Source of the DNA: Enchytraeus crypticus
Taxonomy: Eukaryota > Annelida > Clitellata > Enchytraeida > Enchytraeidae
Direction of reading: 5' to 3'
Assembly (NCBI GenBank): GCA_905160935.1
Contig: CAJHZI010000307.1
Coordinates: 1-64,000, forward strand
Length of the DNA: 64,000 nucleotides
Shown here: positions 1 to 11,534 of the stretch, in pieces
Layout: every line of letters begins with the position of its first letter
Position numbering within the stretch: the stretch's first letter is position 1
Notes under the pieces: model-generated
Seen by the model: the letters and a program-made list of their open reading frames with translations, nothing else
Database searches by the model: none
Told to the model about the DNA's origin: nothing
Program-made: the position numbers and the translations under genes

Positions 1-2230
1 AACTATAGACTTAGCAAGGATAGTGGCTGAATTTCTAGTAATGGATGGACGTATTTGCCTAATCTGACGAATCTGAAAGAAAGAAGCGCGACAAACAGAA
101 GAGATATGGGATTTAAAGTCAAGGTTTTCATCAAATATGACTCCAAGGTTTTTGGCCGATCGAGAAGGCGAAAGAGCAAGATTCTGAAAATTAACAGAGC
201 TATAGGTAATTTTACTTCTTTGCAAAGGAGTGCCAATTAAAAGGTATTCAGTTTTGCAAGGATTAAAAGCAAGACGGTTAGCACAAAACCAGAAATAAAC
301 CTTGTCTAGAATGGATGAGAGATGAGCCAGTTTTTGATCAGAACCATGATTAGAAAAGAAAATATATAGTTGTGTGTCGTCTGCATAGAAATGAAAATTT
401 ATGGAGGACCGAGCAAGCAGGTAGCTAAGAGGAGGATATATAAAGAGAAGAGCAATGGACCTAACACTGAACCTTGAGGAACACCGCGTAGGAGGGGTAG
501 TTCAGAAGAGCGATTTTGACCAATAACAACAGATTGTGTGCGACCTGAGAGATATGATGCGAGAAGGGAAAAAGCAGAATCAGATATGTCAAAACAAGAT
601 TTAAGCCTATTTATTGGGATGCCATGGTCAATTGTATCAAAGGCAGCAGAGAGATCTAGAAGAACCAAGGCAGAAACCTGTTTACTACTCATGGCCAAGC
701 TAAGATCATTATGTATACGAAGAAGAGCGGTTTCAGTAGAATGGAGTTTTCTATAGGCAGATTGATAATGACAGAGAGAAGGGAAAGAATCAAGATGAGT
801 GCATAAACGGGTATAAATTACCTTTTCAAGAAGTTTAGCGATGAAGTTAAGATTGGAATAGGACGGTAACTGGAAAGATCATCTTTTGGTAGAGAAGGCT
901 TTTTTAGAAAAGGAGATACAACTGCTTGTTTGAAGGAGGTCGGGAAGATACCTTCTGAGAGTGAGAGGTTGATTAAGTAAGTAATAGGAGCAACTAAAAC
1001 ATCAATACAGGATTTCAGTAAGCGTGTAGGAATAACATCAAGGCAGCAGGATGAGTCGGTAGAGCGAAGTATAAAATTGAGTATTTCTTCCGGTTTAGCT
1101 GGTTAAAAACTAGAAAGTAGTGGTGGTTCAGGCATATTTATAGAAATGGAGTTGTCGGTGTCAATGGAGTTGGAGGGTATAGAGCTACAGAGTTTGGCTA
1201 TTTTGTCATCAAAAAAGTTGAGAAAAGAGGTAGCAAGAGAAGATGGTGAGGTGGTAGAGGGGAGTGACTTGGGAATGGTGCGATCAAGCAGAGTCGAGTG
1301 CTCTACATAATTTCTTGGGACAATTTTGATTCTGCGAGATTAGATTTTGATAGTACAAACTTTTAGCAGAACTAGTCATTTTATTTAATAATTTTCTTTG
1401 TTTGAGGTACCTGGACTTAATGTCTGGATTTCTTAGTTTAGGCGGATTTTTCAGATCCTTCCTGAACCTAGTTTCGAGTTTGGATCGTTCAGATTTTTGT
1501 TTAAGGATTTGTTCAGAAATGAATGGTTTCCTAGGGTTTGAGCGGCAATGAATGGTCTTGAGAGGGGCATGTTTGTCTAATATGGAAGAAAGTACTGAGC
1601 TAAATTGAGCTGAATATTCGGCAACAGTTGAAGATGGATTAAAATACAAAGAAGCGGACACAATATCAGCAGAGAAGGCATCAATGTTAATAGAAGAGAG
1701 TTTTCTATAAGTTTTAAGTGTTCTGGAAGGGTGTACATTAACAGTCACAGGCAATTTACAGAAAATCGCACTGTGATCTGATAGTGAAGGATCAGAGATT
1801 CCTTGATCAAGAAATGACATGCTGTTTCAAATGATAAGAAGATCAAGAATATGACCAGAGGGGGGAGTAGGGGAAGATATATGTTGTTGAGATCAAAGGC
1901 ATCAAGTGTTGATAAAAAGGAAGAAGAATAATAGTCATTAGAGTCTAGGTGGATGTTGAAATCACCCATAATTATTAAATCAGTGGGTGATGAGGCAATG
2001 TCTTCAAGAAGCAAAGAAAAATCAGAAATGAAATTGGCCTTGGATAAAGAAGGTGGTCTGTAGACAATCAAAAAGAGATAGGATTTGGATTTGCATACAA
2101 GACGAAACGACATATATTCAAAGGATAAAAACGGAGAACAGTTACAAACAGAAAAAGAAAAAGTTGACCTAAATATAGCAGCGATGCCACCGCCACGACC
2201 AGAAGAACGACCGGTTAATTCAGTAGTTAA
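1..2230 (-). mobile_element. CR1/L2-type LINE, EN and RT regions, decayed, 3' end off window
   Basis: On the minus strand the order is an AP-like endonuclease (2,230-1,745; motif MGDFNIHLDS, then SDHSAIF near 1,770), a linker (1,820-1,284) and a reverse transcriptase (about 1,280 to the left edge). RT landmarks are DLSAAFDTIDH near 650, GVPQGSVLGPLLF near 480 and the catalytic YADD box near 385. Downstream, near 250-150, are KTEYLLIG and NLGVIFDENLDF, both usual in CR1/L2-like elements. The frame changes several times, so this is a dead copy. The 5' end is truncated inside the endonuclease and lies about 20-30 nt inside the intron from a DNAH10 splice donor. The element is in the same orientation as DNAH10. 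Clade assignment is by motif only. Confidence 0.88.
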
Positions 2231-2252
2231 CTTAAAATGCGTCATAAATTAC

Positions 2253-2642
2253 CTGAAAGGTGGCTCCATGTGTGACATTTTTGAAGTGCCTCTCAAGTGT
2301 GGAGAGAAATCTCACGTTATCCTTTGCTTCAGTGTAATACTTAACAATATCTTGTCTCAAATACTCAAAGTTTGACCCATCGATATGTTCAAATATTTCC
2401 AGTAATCTGGCAACATCAGCATCTTTTAGCTGTTCATAGATGGCACTTAGAGCTGCATTGCGTTCACGCCAGTAGTCGATTTCAGCAAGGGGCCCCTCAC
2501 CCTGTGGAGTTTTCTTCTGCAGTGCTGCCATTGCTGCTGATATTTGTGTGTACCATTTTCTGCAGACTTCTTCTACGCGATTTCTAATGACGTCATTACG
2601 CAGATTTTCTTCAACTGAGTTATTTAATCTCAACTGTGGCAC
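2253..2642 (-). CDS. DNAH10: DNAH10 coding exon 6 (residues 341-470), start of DHC_N1 region
   Basis: Starts VPQLRLNN after AG at 2644-2643 and ends HGATFQ before GTAATT at 2252. Contains CRKWYTQISAAMAALQKKTP, LAEIDYWRERNAALSAIYEQ and DNVRFLSTLERHFKNV. Dynein tails dimerise and bind intermediate chains through this part. It is the best-conserved exon of the gene in the window. Confidence 0.93.
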
Positions 2643-4472
2643 CTGAACCGTATTTAAGAATAAATAAATTAAAGTTTTAAATAAATCTATATTATAGTGA
2701 AATTATCATCCATGACTGTGGTCCACTACTTTCATAATTAGATGTATACTTCAAATTACGACTAATTATAATAATTTATACATATTAACTAATAACATAT
2801 TGGTATTGAGCAACAGCATACCTTCGCAAGTAGACATTAAACCTAATTTAACTTCTTTAATATGCATGTACATTAATAACATTTATACTCAATTCGTATA
2901 ACTTCTCTATTTGATAATTGTGCACCTTTATATTTCACAATGCCATTAATTGCAGTAGTTCAATCAATCGACAATAATACTTACTGCCTTTACATTAATA
3001 CTGTAAAATTATTTCAGTTAAATCTAAAGGTATAAATTATTTATTCATCATCACAAAACTAGAATATGCACTGAAATTAATTAAAGTATTAAATCTCTAG
3101 ATATTAATATTAAATATCTAGATATTTTATGTCTCTACCTCTAATCTCACTTCTCCCTCAATCTGCAGCTGAGTCCTCCTAAGACTCGTTGTAAACTTTT
3201 CCACATTAACCAGAAGTTCATCTCTCAAAAGAGAACTATGAGCATCGTACTGCGGCTTCCTGTCATTAGACTCTCCTGCCTTAAGCCCACTCCCAGTATT
3301 TTCTGCAGCATCACTCCCATGATTTCCCGCAAGGAAGTCGTCCAAAAGGTCCTGGTTGCGTTGTGAATTAAACGACAGCAGCGGCATGTACACCTGTGTG
3401 AATACCAAGAGTGGATTTAAATCAGAAGTTTTATAAATATGTCTATATTGATAATTAATTATTGACAAATAAAACAATTGTGAAAATTTGTTGAAGTAGT
3501 AACTAGACAATAACCTTAAATAACTTTAAAACACAGCAACTATACCTTGTTCTTTTAATGCTATGTAGGATTCATCATATACAGAAAATTGCATTAATAT
3601 TAATTGACATATTGATTATGAAACGCAAGCCCGTTAATAAATATAAAGAAACTAGTGTAAACAGAAGCTCTGACTTTACCTGGGTCAGTAGCGGCTCAAG
3701 GGCTGAAAGAACATCAGAATTGATGATACCCATCTCAAACTGTGCAGGAAGTATCCTAGATGCCTCACTGACACCGTTGGGCAGTGGTACCATAGCATGA
3801 GATGTTCTTAGAAAATAAACATACTCGTTCACTTCCGCAGGTGGTAACTCTCCAAGACATGCGTGCAAATAAGTCTTCCATACTTTCTGTGTTATCCATT
3901 TCTGAAATTTTATAAAATCATATAAACTTAGAGTTAGGAGTTAGACTCAAGTATAGTCTTAAAATATAGTCTTCAAGTGTTTTCGAGAAATACTGAAATA
4001 CTAAGAAATACTAAGTGTTTTCAATAGAGATACTGAAGAAGGTGACAGAAAACTGTCTAAAATTCACAATTTCACATAGTATAGAGGCGTAAATTTAGGT
4101 GCAGCACAGCCCCAACACAGGTAAAGCCTTCTTGATGAGAAAATTATAGGCTTCAATCAAGTAATTGCTAAACAATTTGATAATAGACAGCATAATTGAT
4201 TTATTTCATTTATTTTATTTTCAATGCAGCAGTATTTGTTGTAATGCACTGTGGTATTTTTTGTTTGTTTGTTTATTGTAACTTGCTACCACGTTTTGAT
4301 GGTGTAATAAAGATTCATATATAAATATATTCAATGGAAGAACCATCAGAATGAGCACTGAACAGAAGAACAGTTGCTTAAAATACTTAAAATAAATTAT
4401 GATTTGTTAAGCTCCATCAATCAATTAATCCATCAATATATATATATTGACGTTAAAAATAATATCACATCA

Positions 4473-4524
<52 letters not shown>

Positions 4525-6066
4525 GATATACTTAAATTATTTTAACATGTATTTAAAACCAACATACTGTTTTAGGAACTACTTCAGCTTCAATCTCTAA
4601 TCCATTAACAATTTCTGTATTTATTCCATTCGTGGCATCTTGCAGCAATAAATCCTTCTCTCCAGGTTCACCTTCAGCGTTTTTCTTTTTTCTTGTTCCT
4701 TTAAAATAATAACAGATACATCAAGTATGCACAATGTTAGTATTAATAGGAATAATAATATTTACTAAAAAATGTTAATATTCAACGTATATATATGTCA
4801 CATGTTACATATAATTCCATATAAAGCTAAAAAGCTAAAAGTAAAGCTAAGGTTAACGTCAGTTTCCTCACTCGAAAGCGATGTCAGTGATGGACAAACC
4901 CAGGATTTGAGTCCCGCACATACTGATCTACGGACGAGTATCTTACGGACATCGCCACTGGCTCCAGCAGTATAACAACCATATAATGTATATATAAAAG
5001 AGAAGGTGTTGCAGGAAACCTATTGAACAAATTAAGTAAGAAGTCCAAAAGTACAAATTTTCATTAGTAACTTAAAGCTTTGTTACTGAATATATTCTCT
5101 AAACAATGTCTTTAAACATGTAATATAAATATTATCTATTATCACAAACAAGCTACCTTTCTTTTGTTTTGCTTCTTCCATCAATGTCGACTTATCTTGA
5201 ACTGTGGCTTCAAAATTTTTATTTCCAGAGTCTGGCGGCTGAATGGAAACTGAGGGGTGCTCAGTTTTCAACTCAGCTCCAGTACCATTAAGTTCTTCAG
5301 CGTCAACTCCAGCTGCCTCATCGTCACGTGGTGAATCTGTTCATCCAGTGCAATATATCAATTAAGTCAAAATTTCTATAACTCAACTTATAGTTTAATT
5401 TTTTAATTTTTTAAAAATTTGATTTTTATTAAGCCTGAATACTAATTTCTTAGTTCTTTGAAACATTTTTAAATTTATCTAGTCAAAATTTCTATAACTC
5501 AATTAAGATAAATTTTAAAGGTGTTCCAAAGAGCTTAGAAATTAGTATTCAGGCTAATAAAAAGCAATGAATTACTATTTAAAAAGAATGTGACAGCACT
5601 TAAAGGTTACAAATTAACTTATATAATATATTAGTATAATCAAATCTTCATCAGAGACGTATCATAATTGGACCTGTCAGATAACAAATGACTCTGATAG
5701 TTTACTAACCTAGTTTTAAGCTTGATTTATTAACCTTATGCAACTTATAATATAATTGATATTTTAAATTAATATAGTATAGTTACGCAATTCTAAAATT
5801 ATACATCAGTGAAAATGCAATAAATTTAACTAACCCATTGGCACTTCAATATCTTCTTCCACTTCGCGCAGAAGCTTATAGAATATGAGAGCACCCGTTA
5901 AATATTCAGTTGGATCTGCGGTACTTTCATTCAAAAACTTAGCTATCGTCTGTTCATCATTTCCATCATCTCGGTCCAACATTTCTTCAAAAACATTCTC
6001 TTCATTTATCCTCAAAGCCTGACATACGGCATCTTTCAGCCATAGTATGCGAGGATCATCCATCAT
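2253..6066 (-). CDS. DNAH10: Axonemal dynein heavy chain 10, N-terminal part (six coding exons, 3' part off window)
   Basis: DNAH10 is a heavy chain of inner dynein arm I1/f, an ATP-driven motor of cilia and flagella. Exons, 5' to 3': 6066-5835, 5336-5157, 4698-4568, 3901-3680, 3393-3139, 2642-2253. All have GT-AG borders and agreeing phases, giving 470 residues of the N-terminal tail; the motor and stalk lie beyond the left edge. Start MMDDPRILWLKD is typical of axonemal heavy chains (ATG at 6066, a second at 6063). The strongest match is exon 6, with KKTPQGEGPLAEIDYWRERN and then DNVRFLSTLERHFKNVTHG, the DHC_N1 start as remembered from vertebrate DNAH10. The exon 4-5 joint (GIINSDVL, then VYMPLLSF) also fits DNAH10 better than other dyneins. 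The intron after exon 6 carries a LINE. Confidence 0.9.
3139..3393 (-). CDS. DNAH10: DNAH10 coding exon 5 (residues 256-340)
   Basis: Starts VYMPLLSFN, holds a polar variable stretch, then LLRDELLVNVEKFTTSLRRT and QLQIEGEVRLE before GTAGAG. The order LRDE.L.NV.KF then Q.EGE matches the DNAH10 tail. Phase 0 at both ends. Confidence 0.88.
3680..3901 (-). CDS. DNAH10: DNAH10 coding exon 4 (residues 182-255)
   Basis: Encodes KWITQKVWKTYLHACLGELP followed by a segment with FLRTSHAMVPLPNGV and GIINSDVL. The latter corresponds to the GIINANVL stretch I recall in vertebrate DNAH10. Phase 0 at both ends; donor GTAAAG. Confidence 0.85.
4477..4521. repeat. (AT)n microsatellite in DNAH10 intron
   Basis: About 22 uninterrupted AT dinucleotides, preceded by a short CACAT run. 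It lies in the DNAH10 intron between exons 3 and 4, about 50 bp from the exon 3 donor. Confidence 0.95.
4568..4698 (-). CDS. DNAH10: DNAH10 coding exon 3 (residues 138-181)
   Basis: Begins TRKKKNAEGEPGEKD and ends EIEAEVVPKT before GTATGT. It completes the basic run from exon 2. The exon lies only about 50 bp from a long (AT)n run at 4,477-4,521 in the following intron. Confidence 0.72.
4837..4978 (-). mobile_element. tRNA-derived SINE, family B
   Basis: Read on the minus strand it has an A-box-like TGGCGATGTCCG and a B-box-like CTCAAATCC, followed by a shared body ending near GGTTAACGTCAG. Further copies or pieces lie at 8.6, 10.5, 12.9, 13.4, 14.3, 45.5 and 59.4 kb. It sits in the DNAH10 intron between exons 2 and 3. 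Confidence 0.85.
5157..5336 (-). CDS. DNAH10: DNAH10 coding exon 2 (residues 78-137)
   Basis: A low-complexity acidic segment (SPRDDEAAGVDAEELNG) running into a lysine-rich end (MEEAKQKK). Acceptor at 5338-5337 and donor GTAGCT at 5156. Phases match exons 1 and 3 exactly. Poorly conserved sequence; the call rests on the splice frame. Confidence 0.75.
5428..5563. repeat. Fold-back (inverted) repeat in DNAH10 intron 1
   Basis: Left arm starts AAGCCTGAATACTAATTTCT and the right arm near 5,530-5,563 is its reverse complement with a few mismatches. Arms are about 50 bp. The loop contains TCAAAATTTCTATAACTCAA, which also occurs just outside at 5,367-5,386. This looks like a MITE-like hairpin or a local inverted duplication. 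Confidence 0.8.
5835..6066 (-). CDS. DNAH10: DNAH10 coding exon 1 (residues 1-77)
   Basis: Encodes MMDDPRILWLKDAVCQAL at the start and ends in REVEEDIEVPM. The donor is G|GTTAGT at 5834; one base of the last codon carries over and joins AT of exon 2 to make Asp. Acidic throughout, as dynein N-termini often are. A non-coding upstream exon cannot be excluded. Confidence 0.85.
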
Positions 6067-6904
6067 GAGATTGTGTGATGACCTAAAAGTATTCCAGAGT
6101 TTCCATTTTAAAATGTAATCAAATGCAAAGTAGGCCAGAGATAAATTAAATTATTGTTAGTCATCTAGCAACATTACATGAAAAGTATCCTAATAAAATA
6201 AAAAGTTAAAAAAATTACGTCAGCTAAACTTAATTAGCTTAATATATGAAAGAGATAAGTATACCATTCAAACATTAAAGTGACAAAATTAAATGCAATC
6301 ATATTACGGTCAGAACTTAGCATTTCCCCAGAAAAGTTTTTTTAAAGAGGAGTTTGGATAGGAATACTTAAATATGAATCTCAATCAATATTAAACTCTA
6401 TGATACATACAGCTCTATTATTTAAGGCAATAAAACATATATAATATTATATGCTTACCAAAAATTACCCAGTTATCACTTTACAGTCAAGTAATAATTA
6501 CCATAGATTATTATCCAAATGTCCTTTCCTATAATATCTACATTTAAAAAAACAATTCTTGCAATTTTACACTAAAAATAAAAGTTTTTATTTAACAAGC
6601 ACCTGTTGCTATATGTTTCTATGGTAACCGACAGCCAATCACAACTTTTAACTGGCGTTGCACAGAAACAGCAGTTTAAAATATCTATGCAGAATGAAAA
6701 ATTGCAATCATAGAATAAAGAATTATCAAACCTATATCTTTGCAACAAGTAGTTAAAAATCAGCATTGCATTGTTGGCCGAGTGCATTGCATTTGAATAC
6801 ATTGTGGTATATGTATATACTAAGCTGATGGAATATACTTTATTAGGTAATCGAAGATTAGCTTCAGTTCTTTTCTGCTAATTTTTTTTATATCTTCTGA
6901 TTAT

Positions 6905-6990
6905 TACTATTAATACTTCTATCACTAGAGTACTGCTCACTGGCAGGTCTAAGGCATGGGTGCAGGAATATTACGTATTTTTACAAGTTG
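6905..6990 (-). mobile_element. LINE 3' tail fragment, family F
   Basis: Short match to the 3' end of the LINE in the RPS2 intron: the segment around CTGGCAGGTCTAAGGCAT corresponds to CTGGCAGGTCTATGGTAC near 41,130. Only the extreme 3' end is kept, so the orientation is inferred. Confidence 0.5.
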
Positions 6991-8619
6991 CACGTCTCAA
7001 ACAGGTCTAAAAATGAAAAGGTTCAATGACATCTAAAGTGGCATGGCTCAAGCGTTGACAGTATTGCTGTATAACCGGGGTAGAAACTTTTGCACAGCTT
7101 TTCAGCTGTCCATATATTACACATGTAGGCCTACAGTATAATGTATAATAATAATTTTACCTAAGTATTCAATTCCAGCGCAGTCCTTGACAGTTATTAC
7201 CAAAATATTTCCCAAAATATTTCCCAACCCATTTTCTATGGAAAAAGTGGCACGGCTCATAGCATTAATTTAGAGCCGTGCGAGGTTTGAAAGTGTAGTG
7301 TACAGTTTATTCACATTCCGGCGCCTATGGTCCCAAGTAAATATTCCTAATCAAAGTAAAGCCAGCTTTAAGCCAGCGTTTTTTGGTGCCAGCCAGCTTT
7401 TAATCAAAATTTAGGTAAGCATGCTTTCACGCTCAATTAGGATACACTGTGGGAAAAATTCTTTCTATCACAATGGCTAAGCCTAATCAAGCCTTAAGCT
7501 TTAAAAAATTGGAATTCTTAGAATAGATAGTAGGCCCATTCTTTGTCTTCCTCATCTCCTTTTTCTACAGGTGTAATTTACGGCTGGTGTATTCTATGGT
7601 GACCCGGATAAAGCACGGGAAATATTCATATTTCAAAAGTTATTAAATATGTAAAATTTTAAGCGCAAGCCTGCACAATGTCCGCGCCACTAACACACGC
7701 TGATAGTGTCGTAAGAGACAACAGGAAGAGTAGAGAAAACTTTAAACTTTCTTCTCAAAAGTCACAAATTTAATCAACACTAAGGCCTTTATTGACAGCC
7801 TTTGAGACAAGATTTAACTTATCAGGTAGTACAGTGATTTTTTGATAGTATGAAAGAATAGGCTGAAGTAATATGCAAAAAGCATGTGGCATTTGGTACA
7901 TCACTTGCTTGACAGAAAAGTAGAAGAATCATAATTGAGAGAAAACCCCAATTTGCACTGGCTTGCTACAACGTATCATATTCAATTAAAACACTTGTTG
8001 AAATTTATTTAGAACAGGTTTATTACTCAGCAGCTTCAAGTTGTTTACACACACACACACGCTCACACACACCCCACATTAGTTAATAACATGTTATACG
8101 TGACACTCACAAAAATGTGAAAATTTGCAGCGTTATGAAAGATGTGCAAAGTACTACAAATGTCTAAAAAAAGCACAGTAAAGTCTCATTGCGATATAAA
8201 GTTATCAATACCATATTTTAAGACTTTTAAACTTGCTCCACATAAATCAACGCAAAAGTTTAACTAGACATAATATTAACTATAAAGTTTTGGATTATGC
8301 CATAAATACCTAGCAGCGGAAGAAAATCACCCAAGACTGTTCTATAATAATATTAAGAGAGAAGTTACTTTTGTAAGATAATAAAAATGTCACAGCACAG
8401 CATACAGCAAAATAGTCATAGATGACTACATCAAACACTTTTAATATCAAATGCTTCAATACTCCACTTACCGGTCCTATGTATCACAATTTAATTTGCA
8501 GTTCTGCTGGCCTGGAATTCCTATATAGGGATCTTGGTGATCTTATGATTGGTCATTTAAAATAGCATGAGAGTACTTGCGTTCTGCACATTAAGCTATT
8601 TAAAGCTGGTAATACAGCT

Positions 8620-8752
8620 AATACAGCTAAGGTTAACGTCAGTTTCCTCACTCGAAAGCGATGTCAGTGACGGGCGAGCCCAGGATTTGAACCCCGCACA
8701 TACTGATCCGCGGTCGAGTATCATACCGATGTCGTCACCGACTCCAGCTATG
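8620..8752 (-). mobile_element. tRNA-derived SINE, family B
   Basis: Close copy of the element at 4.84 kb: shares CAGTTTCCTCACTCGAAAGC and CAGGATTTGAACCCCGCACA. The B-box (GGTTCAAATCC) reads on the minus strand. It sits directly upstream of an AAT-rich stretch. Confidence 0.87.
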
Positions 8753-8794
8753 TATTTTGACAACATAGTCCTTCTAACAATAATAACAATAATT

Positions 8795-9165
8795 ATTATT
8801 ATTATTAGTTGCCGGTGGAGCTGCTGAACTTGCTGCCTCGAAGAAAATGGATAAATACCGCGATCTGTCCTTAGGGTACGAAGTTGTTCCGGTGGCCATT
8901 GAAACCATGGACCCCATGAATCCCGATGGAGTTGACTTCATTAATGGCTTAGGAAGGCTAATTGCAGAGCGAACCGGCGATAAGCGAGAGACCTCATTTC
9001 TTTGGCAAAGGCTTTCCATAACTTTGCAAAGATTTAATACAGTCTGCTTCAGCAATTCTTGCAGCTAGATGGCCACGAGTAGCCGGGCGGCGATTGAGCA
9101 CGTATTGCTCGAATCGTTTTTATTATACCTCGGGTTTTTTACACCCGGGGTAAAATTTTATAATA
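8795..9165 (+). pseudogene. Retrotransposon C-terminal ORF end and 3' UTR, copy 1
   Basis: An open frame (8,847-9,068) reads DKYRDLSLGYEVVPVAIETM and then GRLIAERTGDKRETSFLWQR with LQRFN. This pattern (DLS..Y.FVP.A.ETLG, then GRR....G..RETSFL.QRLS..LQR.N) recurs at the 3' end of many invertebrate retrotransposon ORFs. Downstream is a short hairpin (CTCGGG, T-rich loop, CCCGGG near 9,130-9,150) and an AAT-rich tail. Frame order suggests plus orientation. The element family is not resolved. Confidence 0.7.
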
Positions 9166-9199
9166 ATAATAATTATAATAATAAAAATAATAACTAAGC

Positions 9200-9705
9200 G
9201 GATTTTCCATGTCAGATGACAAGCGCCTTGACGACATAACTTTAGTGCCCAAGTGCAATGATAACTATGCCGTATGGTCTGTCACGGTCATTGATACTAT
9301 GGCAAACTCTTATCTGAATACAACCTCATTCACTGGCGTGGTGCTGCTAAACTGGCCGCTTCTAAGTGAAAGGATAACTACCGTGATCTGTCATTAGGGT
9401 ATGAGATTACTCCAACAGCCATTGAAACTATGGGCTCTATAAATCTCGAAGGAGTTGACTTCGCTAATCGCATAGGTAGATTTTTCGCAGAGCAATCCAG
9501 GGATAAGCGAGAGACTTCTTTTCCTTGGTAAAGGCTTTCTATGACTTTGCAAAGATTTACTGCAATCTCTCTTCTTCGGCAATTCTTCAAACAGCTAGAT
9601 AACCTAAAGTAGCCTTGTGGCAATTCATCACGTATTGCTCGAATCGCTTTTATCAAACCCCCGGTTCTTTACACCCGGGATAATTTTAAATAATAATAAT
9701 AATAA
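9200..9705 (+). pseudogene. Retrotransposon C-terminal ORF end and 3' UTR, copy 2 (broken)
   Basis: Second copy of the same element, kept further 5' (VTVIDTMANSYLNTTSFTG at 9,281-9,340) and broken by stops and shifts. It repeats YRDLSLGYEITPTAIETMG, DKRETSFPW and LQRF in order. It ends with the same hairpin (CCCGGTTCTTTACACCCGGG at 9,659-9,680) and an (AAT)n tail. The two copies lie head to tail, about 500 bp apart. Confidence 0.7.
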
Positions 9706-10497
9706 CAGTTACAATATACCCACAGTATCTGAGCACTGTGTATGCGTTGTGTCAACTAACATAGCACAAGGTACAGCGGCTAAGCTCACAAAAATAATTG
9801 TTCAATAATATTTTGAAATTATTGACCAATTTTAAAGTCAAATTAGTAACCAAATTCATAGCGCTGACGCTTGAGAATATCCCATTTCAATATTGTCCGA
9901 ACATTAATCAATCAAAAAATGTATTCTCTCATCAGCAGGTAAAGTCAATAATCAATCAATCAATCAATAAGAATTTAACGTCTAGTTCCTCGTCATAAGG
10001 TTTAAAACAAATATGCCAGCTAACGTGTCAAATATGTCAACAACAAACTGAAGTAACCTTAGAATGAGATAACATAATCAAGAAGCGTTTAGGATTCAGT
10101 AAATTTAAGTTATATACTTGTTTATATGCCATTGGTTTTACACCAATGTTTTACACCCGAAAATATTAGAGCTGACACTAAGGAAAATCAACTTGAACTA
10201 TTCTTTATTGGTAAGTAATAGCAACTATACTGTAAATATAATTACGTTTTGAAATCAGTTCTAATTGTCTAATTTAAATCAGTGATAATCGCTTGAATTG
10301 GCAGGATGGCATCATATCCATGATCTCAAACTTAAAAATATTCAATGATACCATTATAGGCCTATATGTATAACAATATCGCAGTCTTGCACAATATAAT
10401 ATTAAACAATTTTAATTTTGACCTCAATCCTCACAAAGATTCTAGAATTTCCTTGAAAAGAAACAGTACCAATTAAGTGCAAAAGTTTCTAATTATC

Positions 10498-10640
10498 ACT
10501 TACACAGTGGCGAAATCGGTAAGACATCCGACCGGGAATAAGTAAGTATATGTGGGTTCGAATCCTGGGCTCGCTTGTCACTTACATCGCTTTCGAAGAC
10601 GAAACTGATGTTAATATCAGTTTAACGGCATTAACCTAAA
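10498..10640 (+). mobile_element. tRNA-derived SINE, family B
   Basis: Plus-strand copy: A-box-like GTGGCGAAATCGGTAAGAC at 10,507 and B-box GGGTTCGAATCC at 10,555, then the shared body GCTTTCGAAGACGAAACTGA. More diverged than the 8.6 kb copy. Confidence 0.82.
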
Positions 10641-11076
10641 ATATGCCACACACCCTTCAGATTGAAAATATAATACTGTTTATTGTTTGCGTTTTAGTTT
10701 ATTAATAAACATAAAATTGCAAAGAAAGACATATTTTTACATTCTAAGTTTAGTATAATATGTTAAAAATAGAAATAGGAATAATAAACCAACTTTCATA
10801 CAACAATGTGTATTCCATATAGGCTAAATTTAGCACAGCCGCTGTAGGTACAAAAAATATAGCCCGTCAGTAATGATATGAAATGGATAATAACAGGAGA
10901 ACACAAAGCAACAGTCCAGATAATAAGCTACAGCCCTTATTAAAACATTACATCTTTCGGCCCTTATAGAGACAAAACTAATTAAAATTCGACTGCTTAG
11001 AGTTCTCGTTTAAGCCAAACTAACGTAATGTGAATTTTAACCTAGAATGGTCGATTGTTTCTCATTTAATAGCTTA

Positions 11077-11534
11077 TTAAGAATTTAAGTCAGTGAAGAG
11101 TCTGAGTATATCAAATTGTGCTTTAAATCGCTCGTCGTGTATCGAGACACGATAGATTTTGCTAAGACGCTGTTCGAAGTCATCGACATGCTCATCGAAG
11201 TCCTGCAGAACTCGATGATCACTGGACGACAAGGGCTGACTGATCTTTAGATAGAGAGAGATTAGGCGTACGACTAGAGTGAGATATTGATAGATCTCAT
11301 CCTGCGTAGGTAGCGCAGCCTCATCCGTCTGTGACGAGGATTCAAAACTGGTGGAAGGAGAGCAATTAAGAGTCTGAGAATTGCTGCAACTCTTCTTCTT
11401 TTTCTCGTATAACTGAAGACCTTCGCGAATGGCTTCTCTAACTGCGTCAGAACTGATGTAGTCTGCAGGAGTAAAACCCTCGGCGTTCTTTAGCGTTAAC
11501 AGATCCTCACCTGCACGATTTAATGTTCTTAAAT
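11077..11534 (-). CDS. SLF1: SLF1 exon 18, last ankyrin helix and C-terminus
   Basis: Encodes DLRTLNRAGEDLLTLKNAEG, FTPADYI, a Ser-rich linker and a helical end (VLQDFDEHVDDFEQRLSKIY), stopping with TAA at 11079-11077. LKNAEGFTPADY closes the ankyrin stack much as in human SLF1. The acceptor at 11,536 fits the phase but has a poor pyrimidine tract. A better-looking AG at 11,550 is out of phase with exon 17, so a small extra exon between them is possible. Confidence 0.75.

Larger units (their letters stand above)
6067..11076. other. Intergenic region between DNAH10 5' end and SLF1 3' end
   Basis: No conserved coding segment seen on either strand apart from retrotransposon remnants at 8.8-9.7 kb. 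It holds SINE copies at 8.6 and 10.5 kb, a LINE tail near 6.9 kb, a CA-rich run near 8,048-8,075 and AAT-rich tails. The DNAH10 promoter must lie in the left part, but I see no clear core element. Confidence 0.6.

Noticed and set aside
10498..10640. Possible tRNA gene from A-box and B-box
   Set aside because: The sequence between and after the boxes does not fold into a cloverleaf with an acceptor stem, and the same body recurs in other SINE copies.
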